The notes below the pieces were generated by a model. It worked only from the letters and a program-made list of their open reading frames with translations. It had not been told where the DNA came from and searched no databases. A DNA stretch of 64,000 nt from Diabrotica undecimpunctata (lineage: Eukaryota > Arthropoda > Insecta > Coleoptera > Chrysomelidae): assembly GCF_040954645.1 (NCBI RefSeq), contig NC_092806.1:81113943-81177942 (forward strand), in the 5' to 3' direction. Of this stretch, positions 40,244 to 52,663 are shown in pieces. The position numbers were made by a program, and so were the translations under genes. The number at the start of each line of letters is the position of its first letter. Position 1 is the first letter of the stretch.

Positions 40244-41569
40244 TTGGCCAAAAATAAAATGATTAAAATTATGATAGATACTGGTTCAGAAAGTACTTTA
40301 GTCTCGGAAAATTTTATTTTTAATACATTAAAACTATCAGATATAATAAAGATTCCAAAAATTAAAATTATTGGTGCAAATAATAAGAAGTTGGGTGAAA
40401 TTGATAAACTAGCCAATTTTAAAATTAATATTCTTAATAAAGAAATTAATATGCAAGGATTTATTGTCAAGGATTTATGTGTTGATATATTAATGGGAAA
40501 TGATGAATTGGAAAAGAAGAAAGTAAAGATAGATTTTGAAGAAAAAATGGTAACTTTGGAAGGGCAAATAATTAAATTTATGCAGAAAGATGAGGTGGAA
40601 GAAGGAATAAGAGTTGATAGGATATTATTAAAAGAAAATAATGATGTTTATGAAGAAGAAATGTATTTTGATGATAGGGAAATGTCCCAGAAGAATGTAA
40701 AGAATAATTATTGTAGTGAATATTTAAGGAATGGAAATTTTAAGCAGATGGATGCCTACGAGGCGGAGTGCGTAAAATTGGAAGCAAGGAATAATGAGTA
40801 CATAATGAAGAATAATTTTGTTTGTAAAGAAGAAGATGTGATGAAAGTTTTAAATTGCCCTGAAGAATATAAATCAATGGTCATTTCCATATTGCAGCAA
40901 CACAAGGGACTTGTCAATAAAGAAAATAGAATTGCACAGAATTATATCCATAGTATAAAAGTTAAAGAAGAAAAAGATTTTAAAACAAAATCATACCCAA
41001 TACCATATAAATACAGAGAAGAAGTAAACAAAACAATTAATAATATGTTAGAAGATGGGATCATTGAGAAGGCAGACACACGTTTTATTAACCCCATAGT
41101 AGTAGTACGAAAAAGATCAGGTGAAATCAGGTTATGTTTGGATGCAAGGAATATTAACAAGATTACTGAAAAGCAATTTGAAGCACCAATGAGTATAGAT
41201 GGAATACTAGGAAGAATTACAGGAATGTCATGTTTCACTAAAATTGATTTACAGCATAGCTTTTGGTTAATACCTCTAGAAAGAAAAAGTAGACAGTATA
41301 CAGGATTTCAGATAGATGGAGTAGTATATCAATTCAAAGTAGTACCATTTGGACTTCAATCATCTTGCAGTGCTCTATGTAGATGTCTTCATGATATTTT
41401 GGATCAATATGAACATTTTGTAATTCACTACATTGATGATATATTAATTTTTTCTAAAACGGCTGAAGATCATGAGAAACACCTAAAAATTATAATAAAT
41501 AGATTAGACAAAGTTGGACTAAAAATAAATCAAGAAAAATATACATTTTTTCAAAAAGAAGTAATATAT
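40244..41569 (+). pseudogene. Protease and truncated RT of element 3
   Basis: The aspartic protease motif is IMIDTGSES near residue 12. A charged linker leads to RT: YPIPYKYREEV, IRLCLDARNIN, KIDLQHSFWLIPL (motif A), and HYIDDILIFS (catalytic DD). After FFQKEVIYY the reading runs into TATATTATATATTATAT filler and then the 3' UTR, stopping at 41635. The connection domain, RNase H and integrase are therefore deleted. The retained RT palm looks intact, but such a protein would not be expected to copy a genome. Confidence 0.9.
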
Positions 41570-41596
41570 TATATATATTATATTAATATATTATTA

Positions 41597-42150
41597 CTGA
41601 TATATCCATTTTATTCAATAGACTTGATTTGTTAAATAGATGGTAGATTTCATTATTTTGAATCAATTTGACATTATACTTGTTGTCTTGTACATATGGA
41701 AATTATTTTGTACCCTAAAAATCATAATTTGGGGTTAGATACTAAATAGATTCTATAAATAATTTGCTAAAACTGTTTTTCTAATATAATAAAGTATAAA
41801 ACTTACCAATTCATATGGATGAAAGCCTGTTGAATGGAAATAATTCCTAGATTTTGTCTATAAATAAACAGAACACAATATAGATTATATTTTTAATTAA
41901 GGTTATATTTTATTCTATGATATAGCATCCATTGCTACATTTGACATGACAGTTTGATCATAGAATAGCCGAACTGTGCTCCGTTGTTCTCTGCTTTGAC
42001 ATAGACAGCGAACAGGGATGTATTTGATAGAACAATTAAAATAGGAAATTAAATTATTTCATTTATTATAATTACTAAGGTATGTGGATAAGAAAATTAA
42101 TATTTAAAAAAATAATAAGTAAATTATTTATTTTAAATTTAATTTTGGGG
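41597..42150 (+). other. 3' UTR and polypurine tract of element 3
   Basis: Aligns with 717-1200 of element 1. Ends AATTTTGGGG directly before the LTR. Confidence 0.75.
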
Positions 42151-43242
42151 TGTTGAAATGATATTATTTAAAAAATTAATTTATAAGTTACACGTTAGAT
42201 AATATTAGATATTTGGTTATATACTAGAGAATTTAATAAAAATTATTTATGTGAGGGCATTTTTAAGAAATTAGCATATAATAATTGTAAAAAGTTGTAT
42301 TTTAATGTTGTAAATATATTTAAGTGAGCCATGTGCATAGGCAACCAACTATACAGTAAGTGACTGACAGAAATTAAGAATTTTTAGGAATATAAATATA
42401 TTCTGGAATTCTCCAGAATGCAGAATTTGACCTGTGTTTATGTTGGAACATTCTGGAATAATGATTATGTCGGTGGATCGAATAGATATTTTTTTTCGAG
42501 AACATCCATATAGAAGAAATAGAACTAAATCGAACATGATTTCTTACCAGATGGTTCTGGAAGATTGAAAAGATATAAATACCCGTGATTTGGATTCAAG
42601 ATGGCCAGTTTATTATGAAAGTTAGTAGAAGATAGACTCATTTAGTTAGTGAAGTCAATTGTTCAGAATTTTCAAGACAGTCAATCAGTTACAAATAGTC
42701 CAATTGTTTAATATCGTGAGTTAAATGAAGATTAAAAATTATGCACATTTATAATTATACACAAATAATTATTGAAGATTAAAAAAGTATATTAGAAGAA
42801 TATTGGAAGAAATTAAAATTATATTATGATTGGAGATTAGTATAAATCAACTTATAATAATTGGATATTGGTATATTGAAAAGAAGAATAAATATAAATG
42901 CTGTTTTGCTGGTTTGCTTGGTGGTTTATAAATGCTGGTGAAGAAAAATATATCTTAAATTGGTAGAAGCTGATAATTGGAAAAAGTAATTTCACAAAAA
43001 CAAGGATAACCGAAGTACGAAGACATTCAGTGGTGATTAGAATCTATATAGTGGAAAACAGTTCATTTAGGCATTCAGTGACAGAAAGGTACAAAATTTT
43101 GTTAATATAATTTAGTTAGTGTCATAACAGTTTCAATTTTGAAGATAGTTTGTTTAAATTTTACATTGTCTATAGAATTTAATTAGTTTTATAAGAATAT
43201 CAATTTAAAGATAGTTTATTCTAAATTTACATTGGCTAGGTT

Positions 43243-43318
<76 letters not shown>

Positions 43319-43443
43319 TTCATAATAGTTATAATAAAGATAATTTACAAAAGTACTTACAAACTAATTCTTTGAGAACCGCGATAAAACCCTATATTAT
43401 TAAAAATACTCATTGCTCATCATTCAAACAAACAATACATCAT

Positions 43444-43447
<4 letters not shown>
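42151..43447 (+). repeat. 3' LTR of element 3
   Basis: 1,297 bp, TGTTGAAATG to CATCATAACA, TATA box at 42574-42581. Relative to the 5' LTR it lacks about 130 bp after GGAATATAAA but keeps the full 3' end. A 65 bp (TA)n tract at 43246-43310 has grown within it between AGATATAT and GTGTG. Confidence 0.88.
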
Positions 43448-43504
<57 letters not shown>

Positions 43505-43505
43505 T
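43448..43505. repeat. (TA)n microsatellite
   Basis: About 58 bp of TA directly after the LTR end of element 3. Confidence 0.95.
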
Positions 43506-43797
43506 TTTTTTACACCATGCAATTTAGAGATTATTTAATTATTGACTCACTCAATGAGTGGTGCGTGATATTGTCACATGTGAGTAGAACATCCACGAAA
43601 GACAAATCTCAATAACGTAAGTTTTTATAACCTTTTACACTCTTAATAGGTTTCGAGGATGCTTTACTAACATTAGCACTTTATTTCAGTTTTTCCTGAT
43701 GATGAAAATAAACATTTTCGCAAGCTTGAAACTTAGTTAAAAGAGTACACTTATTTCACCGCTGCAAATCCCAATAAACCTCAAAGCTCCGTTTTCT
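43506..43797 (+). other. Unassigned stretch with a hammerhead-like motif
   Basis: It holds CTGATGA (43696-43702), a 7 bp stem GAAAATAAACATTTTC-type hairpin, a CAAGCTTG palindrome and GAAAC (43728-43732). Otherwise nothing is recognised. The block ends at the next (TA)n tract. Confidence 0.4.

Positions 43798-43853
<56 letters not shown>
43798..43853. repeat. (TA)n microsatellite
   Basis: About 56 bp of TA between unassigned sequences. Confidence 0.95.
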
Positions 43854-43859
<6 letters not shown>

Positions 43860-45059
43860 GCTTGTCAAGTTATGTCGTGACAGAGAAATAGGGATTCATA
43901 AAGTAGTTTAATCGTTGTCCAATTCCGATATTAGTGTTCTGATTTACGAATAGAAAAAAATATATGAGCTTGCTGCACTGCCTGCACAAATGACCAGATG
44001 ATGATTGTACTTTAGGAAACTTACAAAAGATGGTATTGTATATAAGTTGTTCATACTCCTTAACACAAAGGATTCGGATAACTGTTAAATTTCAAGACTA
44101 TTTATTGGGATTAGAAAAGGAACTGAGGAAGGTTGCGCAAAACCTAAGTGGAATAATATTTTATATTTTCAATATCATCTTTCTGTCTCTTGGATCGGGG
44201 ATTAGTGCAGCCAAAAATTGCAATAGACACTGATGGCTGATTCACCGTTAAAAGTTATGGATTTAAAAATTATAAAAACGGAGAATATTCACGTGCACTT
44301 TTCGTTTTCACCGAAAATGGAAAGAATACCTTAGACAAATACGCATAGACAAAAATACATTATAGTATGTACGGGCAAAATGCCTCCCTACTTACTGACA
44401 GAACTTTTTTACACTGGGACCGTAGATAAAACAAAAGAATAATTTTCAGTGTAGTGTGCGTCCTGTGAATCGAACGAGTATCGATCACAATGATAAGATT
44501 TTTTAATAAAATATTCTATCACTTCCCGTATTCGAACCTTCAGCCTCTGAGATTTTACATTCGTAACAAAACAATATTATCCCTGCGCTACCGAGGCTTT
44601 AGCTATAGCTTTTTTCAAAAACCAAGCGATAAATGCATTCATCCAGACTGTAAAAGCAATCCGAAGTATTACACATTGTCCGTGAAATGTTCGTGAAATA
44701 ATTTAACTAAAATATCGTAACATTTTTATTTTCAGAATAACAGCATTTTTCAAATGATCTTATTTAGTTTTAATTTGAATAACATTCATGTTTTAGTACA
44801 ACTATGGCAATTCTTGCTTTTCTGTTGAATTTGGCTTCTTCCCAGATACTATGTCTATCTTTTGTCTATTTGTAACTTTGGCTATTTTTTCATGTTCTTC
44901 TATAACTCTTTGTAGTAATTCATCCTAAAATATATTATATTATAATGTTTAATAGTTAGCAACGTACAATAGCAAAACAGATTTAATAAAATTATGACAA
45001 AATTTTAAGTTTTAAAAACAATTAGTTTGGTTTTTACAGCCGTCAAAAGCAAGCAAATT
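43854..45059. other. Mostly unassigned; contains a tRNA-like SINE head
   Basis: Apart from the candidate at 44520-44602, no frame, domain or repeat was recognised. Confidence 0.4.
44520..44602 (-). repeat. Possible tRNA-derived SINE head
   Basis: The minus strand has an A-box-like GGTAGCGCAGGGA (44579-44591) and a B-box-like GGTTCGAATAC (44528-44538) at a tRNA-like spacing. The stems do not close into a normal cloverleaf, so it is not a functional tRNA. A Met- or Ala-type origin is only a guess. Confidence 0.45.
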
Positions 45060-45076
45060 TTGTGTTTTCGGAGAAA

Positions 45077-45210
45077 TGGAAAAAGTCGAATATCGTTCGG
45101 TTCCTCCACAAAAAGGGTAAAACGAATGTGCAAATCAAAGCTGACCTGGTCGAAGTATATGGTGAGGTTGCACCTTCGTTAGCAACAGTAAAATTTTGGA
45201 AAGCTGAATC
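45077..45210 (+). pseudogene. Mariner transposase, N-terminal fragment
   Basis: It starts MEKVEYRS, then after a small gap reads LHKKGKTNVQIKADL, VEVYGEVAPSLATVKFW, the N-terminal HTH of mariner-family transposases (the SETMAR-type domain). The frame is broken after residue 9, and the catalytic DDD part is absent. Sequence after 45210 is unrelated. It is a short relic with no visible inverted repeat. Confidence 0.8.
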
Positions 45211-46790
45211 CATCTTAGAATTGCTTCCTAAGACAGAATAGATTTATTTTCACGTTCAGAGCGACTGTGAATAGCCGTTCTAAAGAACCCTTTTAGGGTC
45301 AAATACGTATACGCGGATACACAGACGCACTATACGTGAAATCAAATCTTAACTGTCTTTTTCCTTTTATTCCGATATACTCTGTACGAGTACTAGAAAC
45401 CAATTCGCTAAGGATTTTTGCTTAGTTGAGGAGATATGTTGTGGAATGCAATTTTTAGATTCCCCATGTCTCTAATAACATCTTTATCAACGTCTGTTTT
45501 GCCTTGCAATTCTTAGAAGGCACAGATTAAAGCAAAAATCTGAATTTGGTTTCGAAAATTAGTTTACGGATTTTAATATCAGATGTCGCTATTTGCGTCC
45601 ATACGAAGCCATGTTAGAGTTGCTTCCTAAGACAGAATATATTTATTTTCACGTTTAGAGCGACTGTGAATAGGCGTTCTGAGGGGGAAAAACCAATTGA
45701 AGTAAACACGCTTGATTTCTTGAAATTTAAAATTAGGAAAATTTGAAGTTTGATAGTGGGATGAATTTGTATGAATGAATGTTGATTGGCTAGAAAATAC
45801 GACGGAGAATAGGACAGTCGACTTGAAAATTGAACCAGGAGATTTGAATCATTGTGTTTTTAAGGTCCACTTTAAGAACAGTTTGTGGAATCATTATTGC
45901 GTTTTTAACAGCCAGAACAAGAAGTCCAGTTTGAAAATAGTATGTGAAAAAGAAGTATAAGTTTTTTGTGTGTGAGTTTTAAGTTGATGAGCAAAATAGG
46001 TGTAGACGAATCGAGACCCAGGTCGAGAATCTCAAACTCCTTGTGTCTGAAGAGATTCCTAAATCTATAAGAAAAGGAAAAAAATTATATAAAGTTTGTA
46101 CAAGATAACCATTAGAGGCGGGAGACGCAATTTGCGGAAAGAGTCCCATTATTATTATTGTGAAACGAGTCGGAAGTGATTTTTTTTTAATTTGGAGAGA
46201 AACTGAACGAGTGCTGTTTTTTGTGTAACAGTTTTTGGAGGGAGAAAGCAGAGCCACACGTGTTTTGGAAAATTGAACAGTATTTCGGAAACACAATCCG
46301 GAGACTAAGTCACTATCCGTTGGGAGAGATCGCGGAAAGAAAATAAGAAAGGTACGTCAATTTGTTTGTGAAATAAGCGTTATATGTACACCATATATTT
46401 TATTTAAACTCATATCATAAAGCAATTGATAAAAATAATTGAATTCATTGTCATAAAATTTGCACATAATAAAATTTGTTTTTTAGAAAGTTAATGAGAA
46501 CAACTTTGCAGTAAATTAAATAAATTGATTTTAAAAGGGAAATAACAGAATTAAGTTTTTTTTTGCTCTGAGGAATAGATAATTCAGTGTATACAATTTT
46601 TATGTTGATAGTTATATATGGTATTGAAATAAATGGTGATTGTTTTAAAAGGTTATAAAGTGTGTTATAATATTTATTTCCTTTGTCTATCCTAAAGAAA
46701 GCCGGCATCCAGGAAATACTAGAAGCCACGAATTGAAAGTAAAATAAATTTTATTGTGTAGTAAAGAGAAAGTGTAGTAAAGTTGTGAGT
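45211..46790. other. Unassigned; short direct repeat
   Basis: A segment of about 75 bp (TTGCTTCCTAAGACAGAATA...GCGTTCT) occurs at 45219-45286 and 45618-45683. From about 45700 to 46780 the sequence resembles an LTR in texture (no frames, GGAGA-rich, ends at (TA)n), but I find no partner, so I do not call it one. Confidence 0.4.
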
Positions 46791-46805
46791 ATATATATGT
46801 ATATA

Positions 46806-46839
<34 letters not shown>

Positions 46840-46854
46840 CATATATATATATAC

Positions 46855-46929
<75 letters not shown>
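46791..46929. repeat. (TA)n microsatellite with CA/GT variants
   Basis: About 139 bp of TA with TATACATATA interruptions. The element 4 LTR starts at its right end. Confidence 0.95.
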
Positions 46930-46932
<3 letters not shown>

Positions 46933-48319
46933 GATATTTAAAGTCTTGGTGCGCCAAGCAATAATTAGCTAATTAATTTTTTTGATTAATTAAAATTATT
47001 TAAATGATATGATTATGACTCTATCACAATTTTTAATTCTTTTATCTCAGGGTTAAATTCGTGCTTCAATATCTATGCTGTTACATGTGAAAGGTAAGGT
47101 CCAGAGAATACCGGAATAATAAAAAACACATATGATCTAACACTATATATTGAAATAAAAATAATGAAATAATTCACACTCAAAAGTTTTCAATAAACAA
47201 ATCTCATATAAGGATTCTCAAAATTTTGTTCTCCGTACGTGAACAATCAAAATTAATAGTACAAACAATATTCATTGAAAACTCAAAATCCCAAACTATT
47301 CTAACTCTCTTAATCAAAATATTTATATCCTTTCTAAATTACGTGTAAAAATTGTGTTATCAATAAAAGAAAAAAAACTGCAGAAAACAAAATATCTCTC
47401 TCTGATGATGAGTGGTCCAAATCCTTGTTCCTTGTAGACTGTATTATCTCCTCTCAACCGCTCCCTATGTAATCAGCAATCTTACAACAGATTGTTGCAA
47501 GTATATCGGCCTTAATGATCTCCTTCAAAAGCAACAATCATTCAAATTATGATAGCCTTTCTCCTCTCGATAAACTGAATCTCTCGTTGGCCCGAGTGAA
47601 AAATGACTCTTGGAATATCTTCTCTTTACGATAAACTGAATCTCTCGTTGGCCTGAACAGTGACTCTTGGAATATAAGTAGGAAAATATGACTTACAATA
47701 TTTTGCTGCTTCAGCTTCTGTCAGATACACTAACTCCACAAAAACTCACTAACATTCAACACTACTGCTTGCTACATCTCGGGAACAGCCAGAGAACAAT
47801 CACTGTTCGTCTTACAGACTTGGAAACCAACTGATTCTCTCTTCTCTCTCCTCAATCTCGCTAAACTTTTTCCTACATACTTATCCCACCTTTTTCAATC
47901 TCCGCCAATCAAAACTCGTCACAATTCCCCCATTTTTTCATTTCGATAACAAACAAATTTTTACCTATAATTATAAATTTCCTAAAACTTATTTACAAAT
48001 AATATTTTTCTATAATTCTTAAAAACTAACAAAAACCTCTTTCTATAATCCCTTCTATTGTCTTTAATCACTGCATTAATGTATTTCAATTGTCTTTGGA
48101 TTTCACTTAAAATTATGCGGGTCACTCAAGTATAACAAAGAAATAATTTATACAAAGCTTACATTTTGTTTAGTACAGGTAATCCAAGAATTTAATAACT
48201 TTCCTTCTCCGAAATGTTTGTTGGATATTATCCTACTTATCTGAATTATTTTAATGTTTTTGAACTTTGAAATATTTTTAAACAAACCAATATTTTTCTC
48301 GATTTTACATATCATAACA
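46930..48319 (-). repeat. 3' LTR of element 4
   Basis: On the element strand it runs TGTTATGATATG to AATATCACA. It is 1,390 bp and abuts the polypurine tract GGCGGGGATT on its inner side and (TA)n on its outer side. Confidence 0.92.
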
Positions 48320-48334
48320 AATCCCCGCCATTTG
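48320..48334 (-). other. Polypurine tract of element 4
   Basis: The element strand reads AAATGGCGGGGATT directly before the LTR, matching the tract of element 2. Confidence 0.8.
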
Positions 48335-48414
48335 ATCTGCCGAAAACTCTTTGTTAAATTTTAAAAATGACAAAAGTTTTCTAGGATCAAATTATTTCAC
48401 TATGTTATTAAAAT

Positions 48415-49968
48415 CTACTTATGATACTGATAAATGTCGTGAATGTTAAAATACCCCGTATATTGCCTGTCTTTATACGGGATTGGATACATTTTCGTTT
48501 TAAATTTTTCCAAGTATTTTCCCTTAAAAGAAAGTTCATAATTTTTAGCCACTCGGTTTACTTCATTAACAAGATCTCCATGGTTTCCTAAAATCTTCTC
48601 TATTTTCTTTCCCATGTTTTCTCCACAATTTATTTTTCTTTCATCCTCCTTTTGTTCACATGTGTTCACTGTCCATAATACTTCTTCACAAAATTCTGGA
48701 TTCTCGTCCATCAGTGCCATTTTTTCTTCTGTTTTCTTTTTATCCTCTAATTCCTTTTGGTATTCCGAGCACCATGTTTCTATTCCTTTCATTTCTCTGA
48801 TGATACCTTCTTTTTCTTCCTGCTTCCATTCTGTTTTATCGTCGGTTGCCAACAATTCTTCTGTACCTTCTATTTCCTGTTTTTCTCTGGTCTCCATCTT
48901 ATTTTCCTGCTTTCTTTTCGAACTCTTCTTCTTTTTCTTCCTTCTCTTTTTCTTTTCTGTTAGATCTTGTTCTTGTACCTTCGGTTTATCCTCTACAGTC
49001 ATATCGATTTCTTTGCGTTTTTCCTGTGCATTGATCCTTCCAGAATTTGTTTTCCTATCTGTTTGCTTTTCTTCTCCTGTGTTGTCTGGTTCTGCTCTGA
49101 TTTCCAGTTTATTTTCCGAAAAATTTATGGTGATATCTTTTTTCCTCAATTCATCAATTCCCGCTATCATATCATGATTTAAATCTTCAATCACCACACA
49201 TTTCATAATATGGAATTTGTTTCCCACTCTTATCTGTACTCCCAAGCCTTCGTTTACTGTCGTCAAATTTTTATTGTTTGCACCCACTAAATCAACCCTA
49301 GGAATCTTATACACAAATCTGTCCAAATTTAATTCTTTTACTAGTTTTTTATTGATTAGCGATATCTCCGATCCAGAATCAATCACAATTTTAATCGCTT
49401 TATGTTTTATAAATGCATCTAAAAATATTAGATTAGAATTAGAAATTTGTCTGTCGTTTCCTATTGCTACATGATTCATCTCCCTTCTATTTTGTTGTTG
49501 GAAGCTCTGGTTATTTCTATCGTCCCTTTGTTCGTTAGTATTCCTATTCGGAGGATTTTGTGCATCTCTATTCCTGTTGTGATTTTCATATGTTCTATGT
49601 TGTGTGTCATTCCTGTTATCGTAATTTTGTTGTCTATTGTAATTATTGTAATTTCTCGGCCTATATTCGTTTGTTGATCTGGGATGTCGGTTTCTCTGGT
49701 CATAATTTGATGAATACCTTCTTTCCGGTCCATTATATTGGTCATGTTGTCTTCTATTTCTCATTTCTTTTCTTTTCGCTTCTTTTAATTGAAGGAATTG
49801 GCACAAACTATCAATATCTTGATAGTTTCTCAAAATCACGTGATCTTCCAACGTTTCCTCAAAATGTCTGCTGATCATTTCTACCAGCTGTTCGGTAGAA
49901 TATTTGTATTCTAGATATTTTGAATTGTTATATATCTGCAAAGCATATCTTTCTTCAGATATTCCCAT
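48415..49968 (-). pseudogene. Gag C-terminal part, protease and deletion-fused pol remnant of element 4
   Basis: A continuous frame of 517 residues. Residues about 1-60 are the end of the capsid region (MISRHFEETLEDHVI). A basic Asn/Arg-rich tail follows (to about 165), with no zinc knuckle. The aspartic protease shows IVIDSGSE near residue 195. A long Lys/Glu-rich linker leads to YPIPYK, the first conserved RT residues. Directly after DRQ the frame runs into YFNIHDIYQYH, the last residues of integrase. RT, RNase H and the integrase core are thus removed by one in-frame deletion. Gag and protease share a frame here, unlike in element 2. Confidence 0.9.
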
Positions 49969-50870
49969 TTTTTCGTGATATTTTCCATTCTGTAGCTCTT
50001 GGTTGATTTCTCTCTGTTTATTTTTCCCCCAGAAATAGTTGAGAAAAAATTATTTTCAAAATCTGTCCAATTTTCAAACTCATCTTCCTTGCTTTCATAC
50101 CATAACGCTGCTCCTTCTTTCAAATGGTTTCTAATTGTTTCTTTGCAATCGTCAAAATATCTAATATGTTGTAATTTGGTTTTCAAATTTTTAACAAACG
50201 GTACTGGGTGTGTTTTCCGAATATCCCCGCCAAACTGTATTTTTATGTCACCCGGACTTTGGATGAGTACTTCTCTCCTGTCTCCCATCTCTCGTTGTTT
50301 TCTGATATCCTCAATTTGTTTTTCTATTTCTTTCTTGTCTTCTTGTAGCGCCATTTCAAATTTTTCTTCCAACTGTTCTATTTCCTTTTTCTGGAAATTT
50401 CGTATCTCCTTCATTGTATCTTGGATATCTTTAATCTCTGTCTCTTGTTTTGCATTCTTTAGGGTTATTTCTTCTATCTGTTGTATTAGTTCTTTCTTTA
50501 TCCCCTCAACACATCCTTTAATTTCCTGTTCATAGTTTTCCAAACGCTGCTCTATATTCCTGTTATTTAGTTCTATTGCTTGCCTTGTTTCCCGTTGGTT
50601 TTCTTCCATTGTTTGTTTTGTTTCATCCATTTTTTGTGATGTTTCTTGTTGATTTCTATCCATTTTATCCATTTTCTTTGATGTTTCATTCATTGTTTGT
50701 GTCTGTATTTGCATCATTGCTAATAATTTTTCCAGCATTCCTGTTTCTTTTCTTTCCTCCATTATTGTGGTATTTCCTTCATTATCCGATCCTTCATCAA
50801 TAATTGTTTCCTCTTCTATCTTATCCTCTTTCCTTTCTTGCGTTTTACTTTGACTCCTTGTGGTCGACAT
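49911..50870 (-). pseudogene. Gag N-terminal part of element 4, frameshifted
   Basis: It starts MSTTRSQSK at 50870 (the open frame extends 12 codons upstream). A long coiled coil occupies residues about 55-215. The first capsid residues are LWYESKEDEFENWTDFENNFF. At the T6 run at about 50045-50050 the frame shifts relative to element 2, and the capsid continues in the frame of 48415-49968. Either this copy lost Gag recently or the run is miscalled. The block 50224-50632 is nearly identical to element 2 although the rest is clearly diverged. Confidence 0.88.
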
Positions 50871-51254
50871 GTTGTTTCTTTTCGTTACTGTTTTTGTCCC
50901 CGCCAAATGTGAAATTTTACAACACTCTATATGTTTCAGAACACGACAATATTTCTCCCCAAATGTATTAAATTTTCACGACAAATATCAAATATGCAAT
51001 CAGTAAAATTCAAATAATTCAAAATAAATATCAAATGTATGATTGGTAAAGAAAATAAAATCAAATAATTCAATAGCAGTAAATATCCACTAACTACGAT
51101 CAATCAATAAATCAAATTTATATTCCCTGGAAAAATTGTCAAAATACTTTCAAATTCAAATTCCCTCAATGTTATATGTTTTTATCTCTGGATTACCTGT
51201 ACTTATTCCAGATCTCTTTCCCTTCCTTCAAATGTAAAGCTGCGATATTTTCAA

Positions 51255-51272
51255 GCCCCACGTTGGGCGCCA
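51255..51272 (-). other. Primer-binding site of element 4, tRNA-Lys(CUU)
   Basis: The element strand reads TGGCGCCCAACGTGGGGC, five bases after the 5' LTR. From memory of the fly tRNA-Lys(CUU) 3' end (GCCCCACGUUGGGCGCCA), all 18 bases pair. This fixes element polarity and 5' LTR identity. Confidence 0.88.
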
Positions 51273-51277
51273 GTTAT

Positions 51278-52663
51278 TGTGATATTTAAAGTCTTGGTGC
51301 GCCAAGCAATAATTAGCTAATTAATTTTTTTGATTAATTAAAATTATTTAAATGATATGATTATGACTCTATCACAATTTTTAATTCTTTTATCTCTGGG
51401 TTAAATTCGTGCTTCAATATCTATGCTATTACATGTGAAAGGTAAGGTCCAGAGAATACCGGAATAATAAAAAACACATATGATCTAACACTATATATTG
51501 AAATAAAAATAATGAAATAATTCACACTCAAAAGTTTTCAATAAACAAATCTCATATAAGGATTCTCAAAATTTTGTTCTCCGTACGTGAACAATCAAAA
51601 TTAATGGTACAAACAATATTCATTGAAAACTCAAAATCCCAAACTATTCTAACTCTCCTAATCAAAATATTTATATCCTTTCTAAATTACGTGTAAAAAT
51701 TGTGTTATCAATAAAAGAAAAAAAACTGTAGAAAACAAAATATCTCTCTCTGATGATGAGTGGTCCAAATCCTTGTTCCTTGTAGACTGTATTATCTCCT
51801 CTCAACCGGTCCCTATGTAATCAGCAATCTTACAACAGATTGTTGCAAGTATATCGGCCTTAATGATCTCCTTCAAAAGCAACAATCATTCAAATTATGA
51901 TAGCCTTTCTCCTCTCGATAAACTGAATCTCTCGTTGGCCCGAGTGAAAAATGACTCTTGGAATATCTTCTCTTTACGATAAACTGAATCTCTCGTTGGC
52001 CTGAACAGTGACTCTTGGAATATAAGTAGGAAAATATGACTTACAATATTTTGCTGCTTCAGCTTCTGTCAGATACACGAACTCCACAAAAACTCACTAA
52101 CATTCAACACTACTGCTTGCTACATCTCGGGAACAGCCAGAGAACAATCACTGTTCGTCTTACAGACTTGGAAACCAACTGATTCTCTCTTCTCTCTCCT
52201 CAATCTCGCTAAACTTTTTCCTACATACTTATCCCACCTTTTTCAATCTCCGCCAATCAAAACTCGTCACAATTCCCCCATTTTTTCATTTCGATAACAA
52301 ACAAATTTTTACCTATAATTATAAATTTCCTAAAACTTATTTACAAATAATATTTTTCTATAATTCTTAAAAACTAACAAAAACCTCTTTCTATAATCCC
52401 TTCTATTGTCTTTAATCACTGCATTAATGTATTTCAATTGTCTTTGGATTTCACTTAAAATTATGCGGGTCACTCAAGTATAACAAAGAAATAATTTATG
52501 CAAAGCTTACATTTTGTTTAGTACAGGTAATCCAAGAATTTAATAACTTTCCTTCTCCGAAATGTTTGTTGGATATTATCCTACTTATCTGAATTATTTT
52601 AATGTTTTTGAACTTTGAAATATTTTTAAACAAACCAATATTTTTCTCGATTTTACATATCAT

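Larger units (their letters stand above)
37336..43447 (+). mobile_element. Ty3/gypsy element 3 (family 1), internally deleted
   Basis: Two LTRs in direct orientation flank gag, protease and the first part of RT. The rest of RT, RNase H and integrase are missing. The sequence jumps from the RT thumb at about 41565 through an AT-only filler to the 3' UTR. Gag has frameshifts near 38815 and 39320. It cannot move on its own. Confidence 0.9.

Noticed and set aside
45700..46790. A solo LTR ending at the (TA)n tract.
   Set aside because: Texture and position fit, but there is no TG start that I can defend and no second copy in the window.
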